Shown piece by piece: positions 50,819 to 61,000 of a DNA stretch of 64,000 nucleotides. Origin of the DNA: Oscillospiraceae bacterium (GTDB taxonomy: Bacteria; Bacillota; Clostridia; Saccharofermentanales; Saccharofermentanaceae); contig CACZGS010000005.1 of the NCBI GenBank assembly GCA_902780785.1, forward strand, positions 124,001 through 188,000, read 5' to 3'. The translations under genes were made by a program, and so were the position numbers. The stretch's first letter is position 1. Each line of letters opens with the position of its first letter. Under the pieces are notes generated by a model that did no database searches, was not told the DNA's origin, and saw nothing but the letters and a program-made list of their open reading frames with translations.

Positions 50819-53478
50819 GTAAGGTTTTCGAGGATTCCAGATTCGGTCCTACATCACCTTTGCGTTATTTTTTCTTCTTATTACCTTTTGCAATAGCAAC
50901 AATGCTCGGTGTCCTGACCATGGGGAGCAAGGATGCAGCACCCTGCATCTGGTGGGCATTTTTCCTTCTTCTCTTAGGTATCGTTACTCTGCCTCTCGCA
51001 ACCAAGCTATGGGAGAATTTCTCGTCAGGAGGATTTTTCCTGTCGCAGGCGATGGGCCTTATATTTACAAGTCTTATACTGTGGACATTGATCCATATTA
51101 AGATATTCAGATTAAATGTCCTTTGCATCTTATTGTCGGCGGTCATCGTAGCAGCATGCTGCTACATCCCGAAGACATTCAGGCAGTCGCTTATCAAGAA
51201 GCTTAACAGCAAGGGCTTCGTCGAAGCTGCAGTGATCGAAGAGACGGCTTTCCTCGTCATCTTCATCCTTATGTGCTATTTCAAGGGCTTCCTTCCTGAC
51301 ATCAACGGCCAGGAAAAGTACATGGATTACGGCTTCATAATGTCGATGCTCCGAAATGACAAGCTTCCCGCAAACGATATGTGGCTTTCCGGAAAAACGA
51401 TCAACTACTACTACTTCGGCCAGTACATCTGGACAGTAGTGATCAAGGCCACCGGCGTTAAGACCGGCATCGGCTATAATCTCGCGATGTGCTCAGCTAC
51501 GGCAATCCCTTTTGCAATGAGCTTCTCGATCGGTAAGTTTCTTATTGAAGCTTCTTCTATGAAGGGCTTCATGGATAATAAGATCGTTAAGTATGTTGCA
51601 GGCTTCTTTACAGGCTGTGCAGTCTCTTTGTGGGGCAATTCACACTCCTTCTATTACGATGAGGACAGCATCGGAAACGGACTTCTTGCCACATTCAAGA
51701 GCTGGGGCATCGAAGTCGGCAGAACAGACAGTTTCTTCTATCCCGACAGTACGAGATATATCGGCTGGAACCCTGAGATCGAGATCAACGGCGGCGATCA
51801 CACGATTCACGAATTCCCGTTCTATTCTTATCTCGTAGGTGACCTTCACGCACACGTTATCTCAATGATGATCGTCCTTCTCATTACGGCGATACTGCTG
51901 TCACTCATAAGCTCGGTAAAGCTTCCGACATCAGATGAAATAAGCGTTACCGCAGGCCTTGATAACTTAAGTTCTGATAATTCGAGATTAGTTCCTGAAG
52001 TTAAATCGACGGTAAGTCTCCACCTTGTCCTTTGCGCCATTCTTTTGGGCTGCGCACAGATGACAAACTACTGGGATTTCCTTATCTATTTCATTTACTG
52101 CGCGATGGCGCTCCTTATCGTTAATACGATCAAGTCGCCCAAGTTCGTTGATCCCGCAGGAGCTTTTGTATTCATCGCAAATGTTGGCGGAATCCTTCTT
52201 ATCTATCTTTCTGAGGGCAATAATCCGTTGCTGCTCTATGCTCTCGAAGCGGTACTGATGGTAGCGGCATTCCTGTTCTGCGTCGTATGTCCTTCGGCTC
52301 TTCCGAGAACATCTTTCCAGATGAGCTTCCTCTTTACTTTTGCGACGCTCACGGCACTTTCGTTCAACCTGAACTTTGACATGATCTCCAACTCTCTGGG
52401 CAAGGTCCAGAACCGTTCACCTTTGTATCAGCTCTTCATCCTGTACGGAACACACGTTATCATCTGCGTCACCTTCCTGGTCATCGTTTTCGCGACAAAG
52501 AACTTCATGTATGTCTCTTCCACAAAGGCCAAGAAACTCAATGGCGCGACACCCGTGATCGGCGATGAGAATACTTATACAAATCCCGTTCAGGCGTTCT
52601 TTGCAAGGCGCAATCTCATCGATATCCTTGTCTGCGGCATGACGGTCGTAGGCCTTATGATGATCACCGCGCCTGAGATCTTCTACGTAAGAGATATCTA
52701 TACCGGCGGTTACTTAAGATCCAATACGATGTTCAAGTTCTGCTTTGCTGCATTCATCATCCTTTCTATCGCAATGATCTATTCCGTCGTAAGACTTATA
52801 TGGTTCGTTAATAAGAAAGGCAAGTATTCAAGCGCACTGTTTGCAGTTGCGATCGTATTTGCGCTCATGCTCTTTGTACCTGCTCATTACACGATGGCAT
52901 CCCTGAAGCAGCGCTGCGGAGAGGAACTTAAGAAAGAAGACTATAAGAGCATCGACGGTACAGAATACCTCAGTTACCACGCTTCATCCCAGGTTCCCGA
53001 GAACTACGGCGGTAACCTCATGCAATACAAATACTGCATCGACTGGTTCAACTCCGAAGTAAAGGGCGATCATGTCATCTGCGAAGCTTACGGAGACAGC
53101 TACACGGACAGCTGCATTGTCTCCGCATATACAGGACTTCCTACAGTATTCGGATGGCAGACACATGAGTGGCTCTGGAGATTCCACGGAATCGTTGATA
53201 AGGAGCAGGACCTTCTTGTCTCAGACCCTGACCACGACGTCTTTAAGATCTATATCGATCCGAGACATGCGGATGTAAATACGGTCTACTTAAGCGAGTC
53301 AGTTGAAGAAGTTCAGTCAATAATCGATAAGTATCAGATCGAATACATCGTTGTCGGTGAGATGGAGCGTTTTAAGTTCGGATACGACAACAGTTATGTC
53401 ATCTCGCAGTTGGGTACACCGGTCTTCTCTTATGACACGCTTACGGTCTATAAGGTAACACCTAAGACCGCAGGCTGA
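50815..53478 (+). CDS. DUF2298 membrane protein, GT-C-like
   Basis: The product has 887 residues with about 15 membrane helices and a soluble C-terminal domain of about 180 residues. The N-terminal half has the YYY-motif NYYYFGQYIW (about 195-204) after PDINGQEKYMDYGFIMSML (Asp-rich catalytic loop), and EINGGDHTIHEFPFYSYLVGDLHAHV follows (about 322-347). These are hallmarks of DUF2298/TIGR03662 proteins, thought to be GT-C-type glycosyltransferases. It is in an operon with the FAD oxidoreductase (ATGA overlap). Acceptor and donor are unknown. Confidence 0.87.
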   Translation: MSKVFEDSRFGPTSPLRYFFFLLPFAIATMLGVLTMGSKDAAPCIWWAFFLLLLGIVTLPLATKLWENFSSGGFFLSQAMGLIFTSLILWTLIHIKIFRLNVLCILLSAVIVAACCYIPKTFRQSLIKKLNSKGFVEAAVIEETAFLVIFILMCYFKGFLPDINGQEKYMDYGFIMSMLRNDKLPANDMWLSGKTINYYYFGQYIWTVVIKATGVKTGIGYNLAMCSATAIPFAMSFSIGKFLIEASSMKGFMDNKIVKYVAGFFTGCAVSLWGNSHSFYYDEDSIGNGLLATFKSWGIEVGRTDSFFYPDSTRYIGWNPEIEINGGDHTIHEFPFYSYLVGDLHAHVISMMIVLLITAILLSLISSVKLPTSDEISVTAGLDNLSSDNSRLVPEVKSTVSLHLVLCAILLGCAQMTNYWDFLIYFIYCAMALLIVNTIKSPKFVDPAGAFVFIANVGGILLIYLSEGNNPLLLYALEAVLMVAAFLFCVVCPSALPRTSFQMSFLFTFATLTALSFNLNFDMISNSLGKVQNRSPLYQLFILYGTHVIICVTFLVIVFATKNFMYVSSTKAKKLNGATPVIGDENTYTNPVQAFFARRNLIDILVCGMTVVGLMMITAPEIFYVRDIYTGGYLRSNTMFKFCFAAFIILSIAMIYSVVRLIWFVNKKGKYSSALFAVAIVFALMLFVPAHYTMASLKQRCGEELKKEDYKSIDGTEYLSYHASSQVPENYGGNLMQYKYCIDWFNSEVKGDHVICEAYGDSYTDSCIVSAYTGLPTVFGWQTHEWLWRFHGIVDKEQDLLVSDPDHDVFKIYIDPRHADVNTVYLSESVEEVQSIIDKYQIEYIVVGEMERFKFGYDNSYVISQLGTPVFSYDTLTVYKVTPKTAG

Positions 53479-54042
53479 TCAGACTTCAGGGAGTTCTTTT
53501 TCAGGATCGATCTTTATGGCAGAGGGCTTCGTGCCCTCTCCTTCATCATAGGTCATTTCTCCGCAAACAAGAGCTATCGGACACTTTATCCTGCTCCCGT
53601 ATTTGCCGTCTCCTGCAAGGGGGTGCTTTCTTGAACTGAACTGTGTTCTTATCTGGTGAGTGCGGCCCGTATCAAGTGTGACAGCCACATAGGACAGATC
53701 CTTCTCCTTATTATATGAAAGAACCTTATAGCTTAATCTTGCTTCCTTTACGCCCTTTCTCATGCGCTTAACGGGGAATGTACGGTTGCTTCTGGAATCA
53801 TGGAAAAGAAGGTCTTCCATAACGCCTTCGTCCTCTTCCATCTTCCCCTGGCATACGAGGAAATATCTCTTATCGAGTATCCTTATCCTCTTGCCTGAAT
53901 CAGCAGCCGCGATTATTCCGGGAACAGGGACATCGAGTCTTGAAAGGCATGCCATGCCTGAAGGCGCGATCTTCTCGCTGTCTTCCCCTCTTTCCTTATA
54001 TAGGATCTGATATCCTTTTCCTTCAAATAAGATCTTGGCCAT
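53479..54042 (-). CDS. Short RluA-like pseudouridine synthase
   Basis: The product has 187 residues, shorter than usual RluA (about 220-320). The catalytic Asp is in LSRLDVPVPGI (about 33-43), where the usual HRLD has become SRLD. The second motif VTLDTGRTHQIRTQFSSRKHPLAGDGKYG (about 122-150) is well conserved. There is no S4 domain. It converts uridine to pseudouridine in rRNA or tRNA, target unknown. It lies 3 bases after the GH32-like gene, so it is in the same transcript. Confidence 0.85.
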   Translation of the reverse strand: MAKILFEGKGYQILYKERGEDSEKIAPSGMACLSRLDVPVPGIIAAADSGKRIRILDKRYFLVCQGKMEEDEGVMEDLLFHDSRSNRTFPVKRMRKGVKEARLSYKVLSYNKEKDLSYVAVTLDTGRTHQIRTQFSSRKHPLAGDGKYGSRIKCPIALVCGEMTYDEGEGTKPSAIKIDPEKELPEV

Positions 54043-54045
54043 ATA

Positions 54046-55095
54046 TCAACAGATGAACACCGATATGTTCTCGCGCCCTCCGTCAAGGAACACTTCAACG
54101 GTGCCGACATCTTCTATAACGCTTATTTCAGGGCATTCCCTGTATGCCTTGTCGAAAAGAGTGCGTCCTTCAAAGAACACTCTTAATCGTCCCGACGCAT
54201 AGCTTACGAACCTGCTCTCCTTTATCTGCCTGTTCTTAAGTTCAGCAACAGGGTTAAGGCACAGTTCGCCTTTTCTTCCGAGGAACATCTCCCTCGGAAG
54301 GCTTATCGCGGAAGAGTTCATCTTCATGGAGAACATCCATGCCATGAGGATCTTCCTGCCCTCATTATCTTCGCAGGTTACGGGATTAAGGAAATCGGTG
54401 CCTGTATCAACAGGTTTGAATGGTTCTTTGTCGTCATCGAAAACAAAAGCCTCACCGTCATAATCGCCTGTGGCGAACAATACTTTTGTAGGGAAATGCT
54501 TTTCGCTCTGTATGATGAAGACCCATTTGCCGTCAACTTCGATCAGCTGGGGAACTTCAATGACGCTGCCGTAACGCCCGTCAATTAATAGTTCGCCCAT
54601 GTATTTCCAGTCAGTAAGATCTTCCGACTCATACTGCAACACTCTTGCGATGCCGTCTTTTCCGGCGCCTATGAGCATCCTGAACCCGTTCTTATAACGG
54701 AATACAAAAGGCTCCCTGAACTTGCCGCCTTCCTCAAGTGGTGAGGTCAATACGGGATTGCCGGAATGCTTCGTAAAGCAGACACCGTCTTCGGAATATG
54801 CGGCGCATATCGCTTCACTTCCGTCTGGATACTTCGCGTTATAGAACAGCCAGAGCTTTCCGTCATGGACTGCTGCAGATCCTGAACCGCAGTTCATCTC
54901 TTCTTCAGGACTTATCGCCACGGCGCATTCGTCCCATGAGATAAGGTCTTCCGAGACCGCGTGGCCCCAGTGCATGAGGCCGTATCTCGGAAGATATGGA
55001 TTAAGCTGGAAGAAGAGGTGATATTTATCTTTGAAATAAACAAGACCGCAGGGGTTTCCCAGCCAACCTTCTTTTCTCGAATAATGGTATTTCAC
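54046..55095 (-). CDS. GH32-like protein lacking the canonical nucleophile
   Basis: The product has 349 residues and keeps the five-bladed propeller but little of the C-terminal beta-sandwich of GH32 invertases (about 490 residues). Family signatures are altered. The nucleophile motif WMNDPNG is here GWLGNPCG (about 10-17), with Asn in place of Asp. RDP is REP (KFREPFVF, about 124-131). The acid/base motif ECP is EVP (SVIEVPQLIE), keeping its Glu. Other parts are standard (LMHWGHAVSEDLISWDE, CGSGSAAVHDGKLWLFYNA). There is no signal peptide, so it is cytoplasmic. It may be inactive, act by another route, or bind sugars. It is followed by the RluA-like gene. Confidence 0.82.
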   Translation of the reverse strand: MKYHYSRKEGWLGNPCGLVYFKDKYHLFFQLNPYLPRYGLMHWGHAVSEDLISWDECAVAISPEEEMNCGSGSAAVHDGKLWLFYNAKYPDGSEAICAAYSEDGVCFTKHSGNPVLTSPLEEGGKFREPFVFRYKNGFRMLIGAGKDGIARVLQYESEDLTDWKYMGELLIDGRYGSVIEVPQLIEVDGKWVFIIQSEKHFPTKVLFATGDYDGEAFVFDDDKEPFKPVDTGTDFLNPVTCEDNEGRKILMAWMFSMKMNSSAISLPREMFLGRKGELCLNPVAELKNRQIKESRFVSYASGRLRVFFEGRTLFDKAYRECPEISVIEDVGTVEVFLDGGRENISVFIC

Positions 55096-55136
55096 TGGAG
55101 TTACCTCTGCGGTCTGAAATTCAATTTAACTGTTTA

Positions 55137-56762
55137 TTAATCAGCGAGCTCTAAGAGAGATACTTTGAGTACGCCCTCAGCCTTTGAAAGCTCGTCAATG
55201 ATCTCCTTGGATACAGGCTGGTCGATAGCAACGAATGCCTGTGCATGCGGATTGTCGGAACCGTCCTGGTTCTTTCTTCCCCAATGCATGGAAGCGATGT
55301 TGATGTTGTGGCTTCCGAGGACTGTTGCAATTCTTCCGATTACGCCCGGAACATCGTTGTTCTTGAGAGCGAGAACCGTATCAGAAAGAGGGCAGTTCAT
55401 CTCGTAACCGAAGAAAGAAACGATAACCTCTGTGTCAGGTCCGAATACCGTACCGTTGATCTTAAGCTCTCTGCCGTCTTCTGTAACGAACTTAACGTTG
55501 ATGAGGTTGTTGTACTTCTGGATGGACTCTGTCTTTGTCTCAACGACTTCGATGCCTGTCTCAGCCATGCACTCCTGAGCGTTTACGTAAGATACGTGAT
55601 CGTTGCCCATACCCTTCAAAAGGCCCATCATGAGGGAGAGTGTGATGATGCCTGTGCCGGAGCTCTCAGCGAGTTCGCCTCTGTATCTGACTTCAACCTT
55701 TGTGATAGGTGTAGCTTCAGCCTGGAAGTACATACGGCCGATCTTCTCAGCGAGTGAGCAGTAAGGCTTGATGTCTTCGATGCTGCCGGAGAACTGGGGC
55801 ATGTTGATAGCTGCAACGAGTTCGCCCTTCAAAGCGCCGTCGATGAGCTCAACGATTCCCTGACCTACCTTAGCTGTAGCTTCAACTGTGGAAGCGCCGA
55901 GGTGAGGTGTGATGTAGCAGTGAGGAGCGTGGAGAAGAACGTTATCGTACTCCTGCTCGCCGGGTGCCTTGTTGTAAGAAGGCTCCTTATCGAATACGTC
56001 GACAGCAGCTGCAGCTACCTGGCCTTCAGCCAATGCATCAGCGAGATCCTGCTCGTTTACGAGGCCGCCTCTTGCAGCGTTAACGATCCTGACGCCTCTC
56101 TTGCACTTATAGAGCTGCTCCTTGGAAAGGATTCCGTATGTTTCCTTTGTCTTAGGTGTGTGAAGTGTGATGAGGTCGCACAAAGGAAGGAGCTCATCAA
56201 GAGTCTTGCATCTTGTAACTCCGAGCTTGTCAAACTTCTCCTGAGGTACATAAGGATCGTATGCAACTACGTTCATGCCTACGCCCTTGAGCTTTCTGGA
56301 TACGATGGATCCGATACGGCCAAGACCGATAACACCTGCTGTCTTGCCCTCGAGCTCGATTCCTACCCAGTTGCCGCGTCTGAAGTCACCGTTGTGTACG
56401 CCTTCGTTAGCTGCGCAGAGGTTACGGAAGATGGAGAATGCGTGACCTACTGCGAGTTCGCCTGCTGCCATGTTGTTAGCCGTAGGTGTGTTAAGAGCGA
56501 TAACGCCGTGCTCTGTACAAGCCTTAACGTCGATGTTGTCGATACCTGTTCCGGCTCTGCCTACTGCCTTAAGGCAATCTGCGTTATTCAAAAGTGTCTC
56601 GTTGATCTTTGTTGCTGATCTTACGATGATGGCATCAAAGCCCTTGATGTACTGTTCGATCTCTTCCTGAGAATGGCCAAGGTATTCTTCTACCTCGTAG
56701 CCTCTGTCTCTCAAGTACTGAACGCTCTCTTCTGCGATGCTCTCTGTGATAAGGATCTTCAT
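55137..56762 (-). CDS. serA: D-3-phosphoglycerate dehydrogenase
   Basis: The product has 541 residues, the long type with an ASB domain and an ACT domain. The NAD-binding fold is TAGVIGLGRIGSIVSRKLKGVGMNVVAYDPYV (about 139-170). Catalytic residues are in NAARGGLVNEQDL, with the His in HCYITPHLGAST (about 285). An intervening domain (about 320-450) and a C-terminal ACT domain (about 465-541, GVIGRIATVLGSHNINIASMHWGR) allow serine feedback control. It makes 3-phosphohydroxypyruvate, the first step of serine synthesis. The class V aminotransferase is 39 bases upstream, so they form an operon. Confidence 0.97.
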   Translation of the reverse strand: MKILITESIAEESVQYLRDRGYEVEEYLGHSQEEIEQYIKGFDAIIVRSATKINETLLNNADCLKAVGRAGTGIDNIDVKACTEHGVIALNTPTANNMAAGELAVGHAFSIFRNLCAANEGVHNGDFRRGNWVGIELEGKTAGVIGLGRIGSIVSRKLKGVGMNVVAYDPYVPQEKFDKLGVTRCKTLDELLPLCDLITLHTPKTKETYGILSKEQLYKCKRGVRIVNAARGGLVNEQDLADALAEGQVAAAAVDVFDKEPSYNKAPGEQEYDNVLLHAPHCYITPHLGASTVEATAKVGQGIVELIDGALKGELVAAINMPQFSGSIEDIKPYCSLAEKIGRMYFQAEATPITKVEVRYRGELAESSGTGIITLSLMMGLLKGMGNDHVSYVNAQECMAETGIEVVETKTESIQKYNNLINVKFVTEDGRELKINGTVFGPDTEVIVSFFGYEMNCPLSDTVLALKNNDVPGVIGRIATVLGSHNINIASMHWGRKNQDGSDNPHAQAFVAIDQPVSKEIIDELSKAEGVLKVSLLELAD

Positions 56763-56801
56763 TGTCTGTTCCCCCCGTAATTTATAATGCGTATTTATTT
56801 A

Positions 56802-57887
56802 TCAAGCTTTAGCCTTAAGTTCATCGATAGTAGCCTTAAGGTCACTAAGGTATTTCTTAAGTTCTTCTTCTGTAAGATCACCCATGTGAGCGATTCTGAA
56901 GGTCTTGTCCTTCAAAGGACCGTAACCGTTGCTCATGAGGTAACCCTTCTCTCCCATGGCCTTGATGAGGTCTGATGTAGGGATTCCCGTTGTATTTGTT
57001 ACACAGGTAACTGTAACGGAAAGGTTCTCGGGATTGGAATAGAGTTCGCAATTCTCTCTTGCCCAGTCCTGAGCGATCTTAGCGAGTTTGCAGTGCTTCT
57101 GATATCTGTTCTCAACGCCTTCAGCAAGGATCTTGTCGAGCTGGTAATCAAGAGCAAACATGTGTGACTCGGAAGGTGTTGAAGGATACTGGTAAGGCTT
57201 CTCCTTAACGAACTTAACGAGTTCAAGATAGTCGAAGTAAAGACCTCTGTTCTCTACTGTCTCAGCCTTCTTGATAGCCTTCTCTGATACGGAAGCGATA
57301 GCCATTCCCGGAGGAAGTCCCAAGCACTTCTGTGTTGATGTGATGCATACGTCGATTCCGAGCTCATCTACAGGGATATAGTCGCCAGCCATAGATGAGA
57401 CTGCGTCAACGCAAACGATGACATCGGGATATTTCTTATAGACCTCAGCGAGCTTATCCATGGGATTGTGGATGCCTGTTGATGTCTCATTCTGTGTGAT
57501 GGTGATAAGGTCATACTTGCCTGTTGAAAGAGCTGCCTCGATCATCTCAGGTGTTGTAGGCTGACCAAGCTCTGATTCGAAAAGATCAGCTGCGATGCCG
57601 TTGGATGTGCACATCTTGTGCCATCTCTTACCGAATGCGCCGATCGAGAAAACGGCTGCTCTTGTCTTTGTGAAGCTTCTTACGGCACCTTCCATAAGAC
57701 CACTGCCTGATGACGTTGATAAAACGATAGTGTTATTGGTCATCATTACCTTCTGGAGCTTTTCTGATATGGACTGCTGAAGAGCGGACATATCCTTTGT
57801 CCTGTGTCCGATCATCGGTGTAGACATCTTCTCCAGTACATCCTGAGAAACCTCGATAGGTCCAGGTATGAACAGTTTCTTATGCAT
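56802..57887 (-). CDS. Class V aminotransferase, serine pathway (SerC-like role)
   Basis: The product has 361 residues. It starts MHKKLFIPGPIEVSQDVLEKM, the typical start of alanine-glyoxylate/serine-pyruvate aminotransferases. The PLP region has STSSGSGLMEGAV, the PLP-ring Asp in VCVDAVSSMAGDY (about 155-167) and the Schiff-base Lys in TSTQKCLGLPPG (about 190). The C-terminus has FRIAHMGDLTEEEL. In Clostridia such proteins are paired with SerA and can make phosphoserine. Here it precedes serA by 39 bases, which supports that role. Serine-glyoxylate activity is the alternative. Confidence 0.93.
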   Translation of the reverse strand: MHKKLFIPGPIEVSQDVLEKMSTPMIGHRTKDMSALQQSISEKLQKVMMTNNTIVLSTSSGSGLMEGAVRSFTKTRAAVFSIGAFGKRWHKMCTSNGIAADLFESELGQPTTPEMIEAALSTGKYDLITITQNETSTGIHNPMDKLAEVYKKYPDVIVCVDAVSSMAGDYIPVDELGIDVCITSTQKCLGLPPGMAIASVSEKAIKKAETVENRGLYFDYLELVKFVKEKPYQYPSTPSESHMFALDYQLDKILAEGVENRYQKHCKLAKIAQDWARENCELYSNPENLSVTVTCVTNTTGIPTSDLIKAMGEKGYLMSNGYGPLKDKTFRIAHMGDLTEEELKKYLSDLKATIDELKAKA

Positions 57888-57992
57888 GTTAAAAACCCTC
57901 TTTTCGCGCGTTATTATTAGAGCAATAGCATTATATACTTGAATCTTACTTTTTTGTTACAAAATGAGTTGACTAAATAGCCAAAAAACAAG

Positions 57993-58021
57993 CCGCCTGC
58001 CGTGAAATACACAGCAGGCGG
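57993..58021 (-). terminator. Terminator of the 1097-residue gene
   Basis: CCGCCTGC (57993-58000) pairs with GCAGGCGG (58014-58021). The minus-strand tail is CTTGTTTTTTGG. Confidence 0.88.
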
Positions 58022-58059
58022 TCTGATTGTGTTATGTAATGATTTTCGCTTAGAGCGTA

Positions 58060-61000
58060 TCAGGTGAGGTGGATTGAGCTGTTGACCTCAGCCTGTGTGG
58101 TCGTTGTAGCAGCTGATGACTCTCCGCCGCCTGTTGCACCGCCTGCATTCCATGTGTTCGGGATCTCACCTGTGATTACTCCGAGAGGAGGCAGGAGGAG
58201 CTTATCCTGAGCGTTAGGAGAGTAAGTAGCAGGATCGAGCTTGTTATAAATGATGATCGTTGTAATTCTCTGGTCGCTGTTATCCTTGATATCGATATTG
58301 TATACGTAATGGAATACGTCCCACCATGTTCTGTATCCGATGTACTCGGAGAAGCAGAAGTATCCGATAGGAGCGGAAGGATCCGGCAGCGTTGCCTGTG
58401 TTGTGGTCGTTGTAGGAGGCGTTGTGCTCTCTTCAGATGTCTCAACTGTAGTAGACTCGACGGGTTTCTTGCTCTTGCTGCAGCCCTTTGCGATGAGGGA
58501 AACAACAACGATGATGCAGATCAAAAGGATCGCAAGGAAAGCAATGAACATATAACCGTTGCGGTTGAGCTTCATCTTCTTTCCGCCGCCGTTGCCGCCG
58601 ATACCGCCCTTACCTGCAGAAGGAGCAGCCGCACGGGGTGCTGTGTTCTGAGGCTTGCTGCTGTTATTCGGGCCTGCGCCTGAAGGTCTGTAGGAAGCCT
58701 GGCCGGGATTTGTATACTGAGCCTGCTGAACAGGATCGGGAATTGCAGAAGACGGCTGAGGCTCAGCAGGTGCGCTGCTGTAACCGTATGTCTGTTCTGC
58801 GCCGCCGTAAACCTGGCCGCTGTCATCAACACCTAAGATGTTGTTGAACCACTCTTCATCAAGTGAAGATGAAGAAGATGCAGATGCCTGAGGCTGGGCA
58901 TATTCATCACCGAAGCCCTGCTGAGGCTGTGCTGAATAGTCGTTGTACCCACTCTGGGATGCATCCTGCTGATAGTATTGGCCGGCATTGGGATCCTGAT
59001 ATCCTTGCTGAGGATATTCACCAAATCCGCTCTGCGGAGCCTGATCATAACCCGGAACGTATCCGTTTCCGGCATTTCCGTATTCAGGATATCCGTTGTT
59101 ATCCATGGGTACACCTCCCTGCATATTTACTGTCTGATTAGCATATCCGTAAGTTCCATAGCTGCTCTGATCAGCCGTTGAGAAGGCTTCAGCGCCGTAA
59201 GGCTGATAAGGCGGAACTTCGGAAGGAGCTTCTGTGCCTGCATAATCCCCATATACAGAAGCATTGTTGAAAGGTTCAGAGATATTCTGTTCTGATCCGA
59301 CGGCATTTACGGGGTTGTTGTAATTATCTGAATCATAGAGCGGCATCTGAGGGATGTCGTCTGCCTTTGCCTTGGGACCTTCTTCAGCGCCTGTAGCAAA
59401 AGCAGGATCGCCGAACGGAAGGATGATGTCATCCTGTGAAGGAGCAACGACTGTTGCCTGAGGTACAACTTCTTCAATGATTGGTGCAGCAACTGCTTCA
59501 GGTGCTGCGGGAGCTGCCTCGGGAGCCTTGACTTCAGGCTTCTCAACTTCAGGGAAATCAACATCGAGCTTGTCCTCTTCCTTGAGTTCGGGCTTCTCTT
59601 CGTTGATCTCATATTCAGGAACCGGGATCGAAGATACTTCCTCGGAAGGAACAGGTTCTGCCTTGGGTGCCACATCCTCACCGAATACGAGAGGTGCAGT
59701 ATTCTTAAGTTCCTGTGCGCTGTTCTTGCCGTAAGGATCGAATGTGTCTTCTGCAGCGGCCGTAATATCGGAAGAACCTGCGTCTACCTTTACTTCGCCG
59801 GGTGCGAAAACGATCTCTTCAGGCTTATTGACTACTGCCGGTGCGGGCGGAACAACTACAGGTGCTTCGGGAACTACGGGAGCTGCGGGTGCAACGGGAA
59901 TAACGGGTGCTGCAGGAGCTGCAGGAACAACCGGTTCTTCCTTGAGATCGGAGATCAAAGTCTCCTTTGCCGTGTTCTTGTTTGCATCATTGATAGCCTG
60001 TGCAAGGATTCCGGAACCGCCTGCGCTGAACAGGAGTGAGTTGATATCGGATACCGGCTTCGTCGGTGAATCATCAGTTGCATCAGGAGTGAATTCTGTT
60101 GTTGAAACAGTCTCCATTGCGGGAGTCTTCTCGGGTTCTGCTGTCTTGGGCTCAGCGGATACTGAAGTGTCGTCGATATTGAAAACGAACGGAGAATCGG
60201 CAACAACTGCTTCTTCAGCCTTTGCTACAGCTGCGGAATCACTCTGTGCTGCTTCCTTCATCTCGCCGAAGATCTTCTTCATTGCATCTTCTGCTGAAAG
60301 TTCTTCAACGGGTTCCTTCTTGTCAGGGAACTCGGGAGCTGCATCAGGGATCTTCTGGGCCTCAGCCTGGATCTTGTCGCCGAACGCAATGCTGCCGTCT
60401 GCAGGTGCAACGCCTGTATCGGGAACAACAACGGGAGCATCAGGTGTAAGGCTTACGAAGCCTGCATCTGCAATAGCCTTAGCTGCAGCGCCGACCATAC
60501 CGCCTTCAACTGTGGACTCGAGGATCTCATGGCTCTCGTCATCGTAATCGTCCTTCTTCTTCTTTCTGCCGAAGAGGCCTCTCTTCTCTTCCTTTGTAAC
60601 GCTCTCAACGAATGAGATGGAGATCTGCATAGGTGTGTTGGGCATTCTGGCGGAAGCCTGTGTAAGGATAAGTCCTGCAGCATCGCACTGGTCTTCAGCA
60701 TCTGTAAGGATCCTTAAGATCTCCCTCTGTCCCAATGCATCGTAGATCGCCTTGTTGCAAAGGATGATGCAGTCATCGGGTGTGAGTGTGAAGAAGTTTG
60801 ACCAGAGAGCGTTAGCTGTCTTGGATGAGCAATAATACTGGAAGTCGCCGACTCTGTTGCCGTAAGCATCGATGGGCTCCATCGGGATGCCTGCGTCTGT
60901 GAGCGGGAACATTGTGTCGTCTCTGTAAAGGAAAGCGAGACCGCCGCCGATCGTAACGGCGAAAGCCTCTGAATCTCTTACGATAACGCCGGAGAAATAA

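Noticed and set aside
55902..56618. Plus-strand open frame of 238 codons inside serA
   Set aside because: It is antisense to a highly conserved SerA and its peptide has no recognisable domain.
56763..57060. Possible riboswitch or T-box near serA, the aminotransferase or alaS
   Set aside because: The gaps before these genes are 39-172 bases and I found no T-box or glycine-riboswitch sequence in them.
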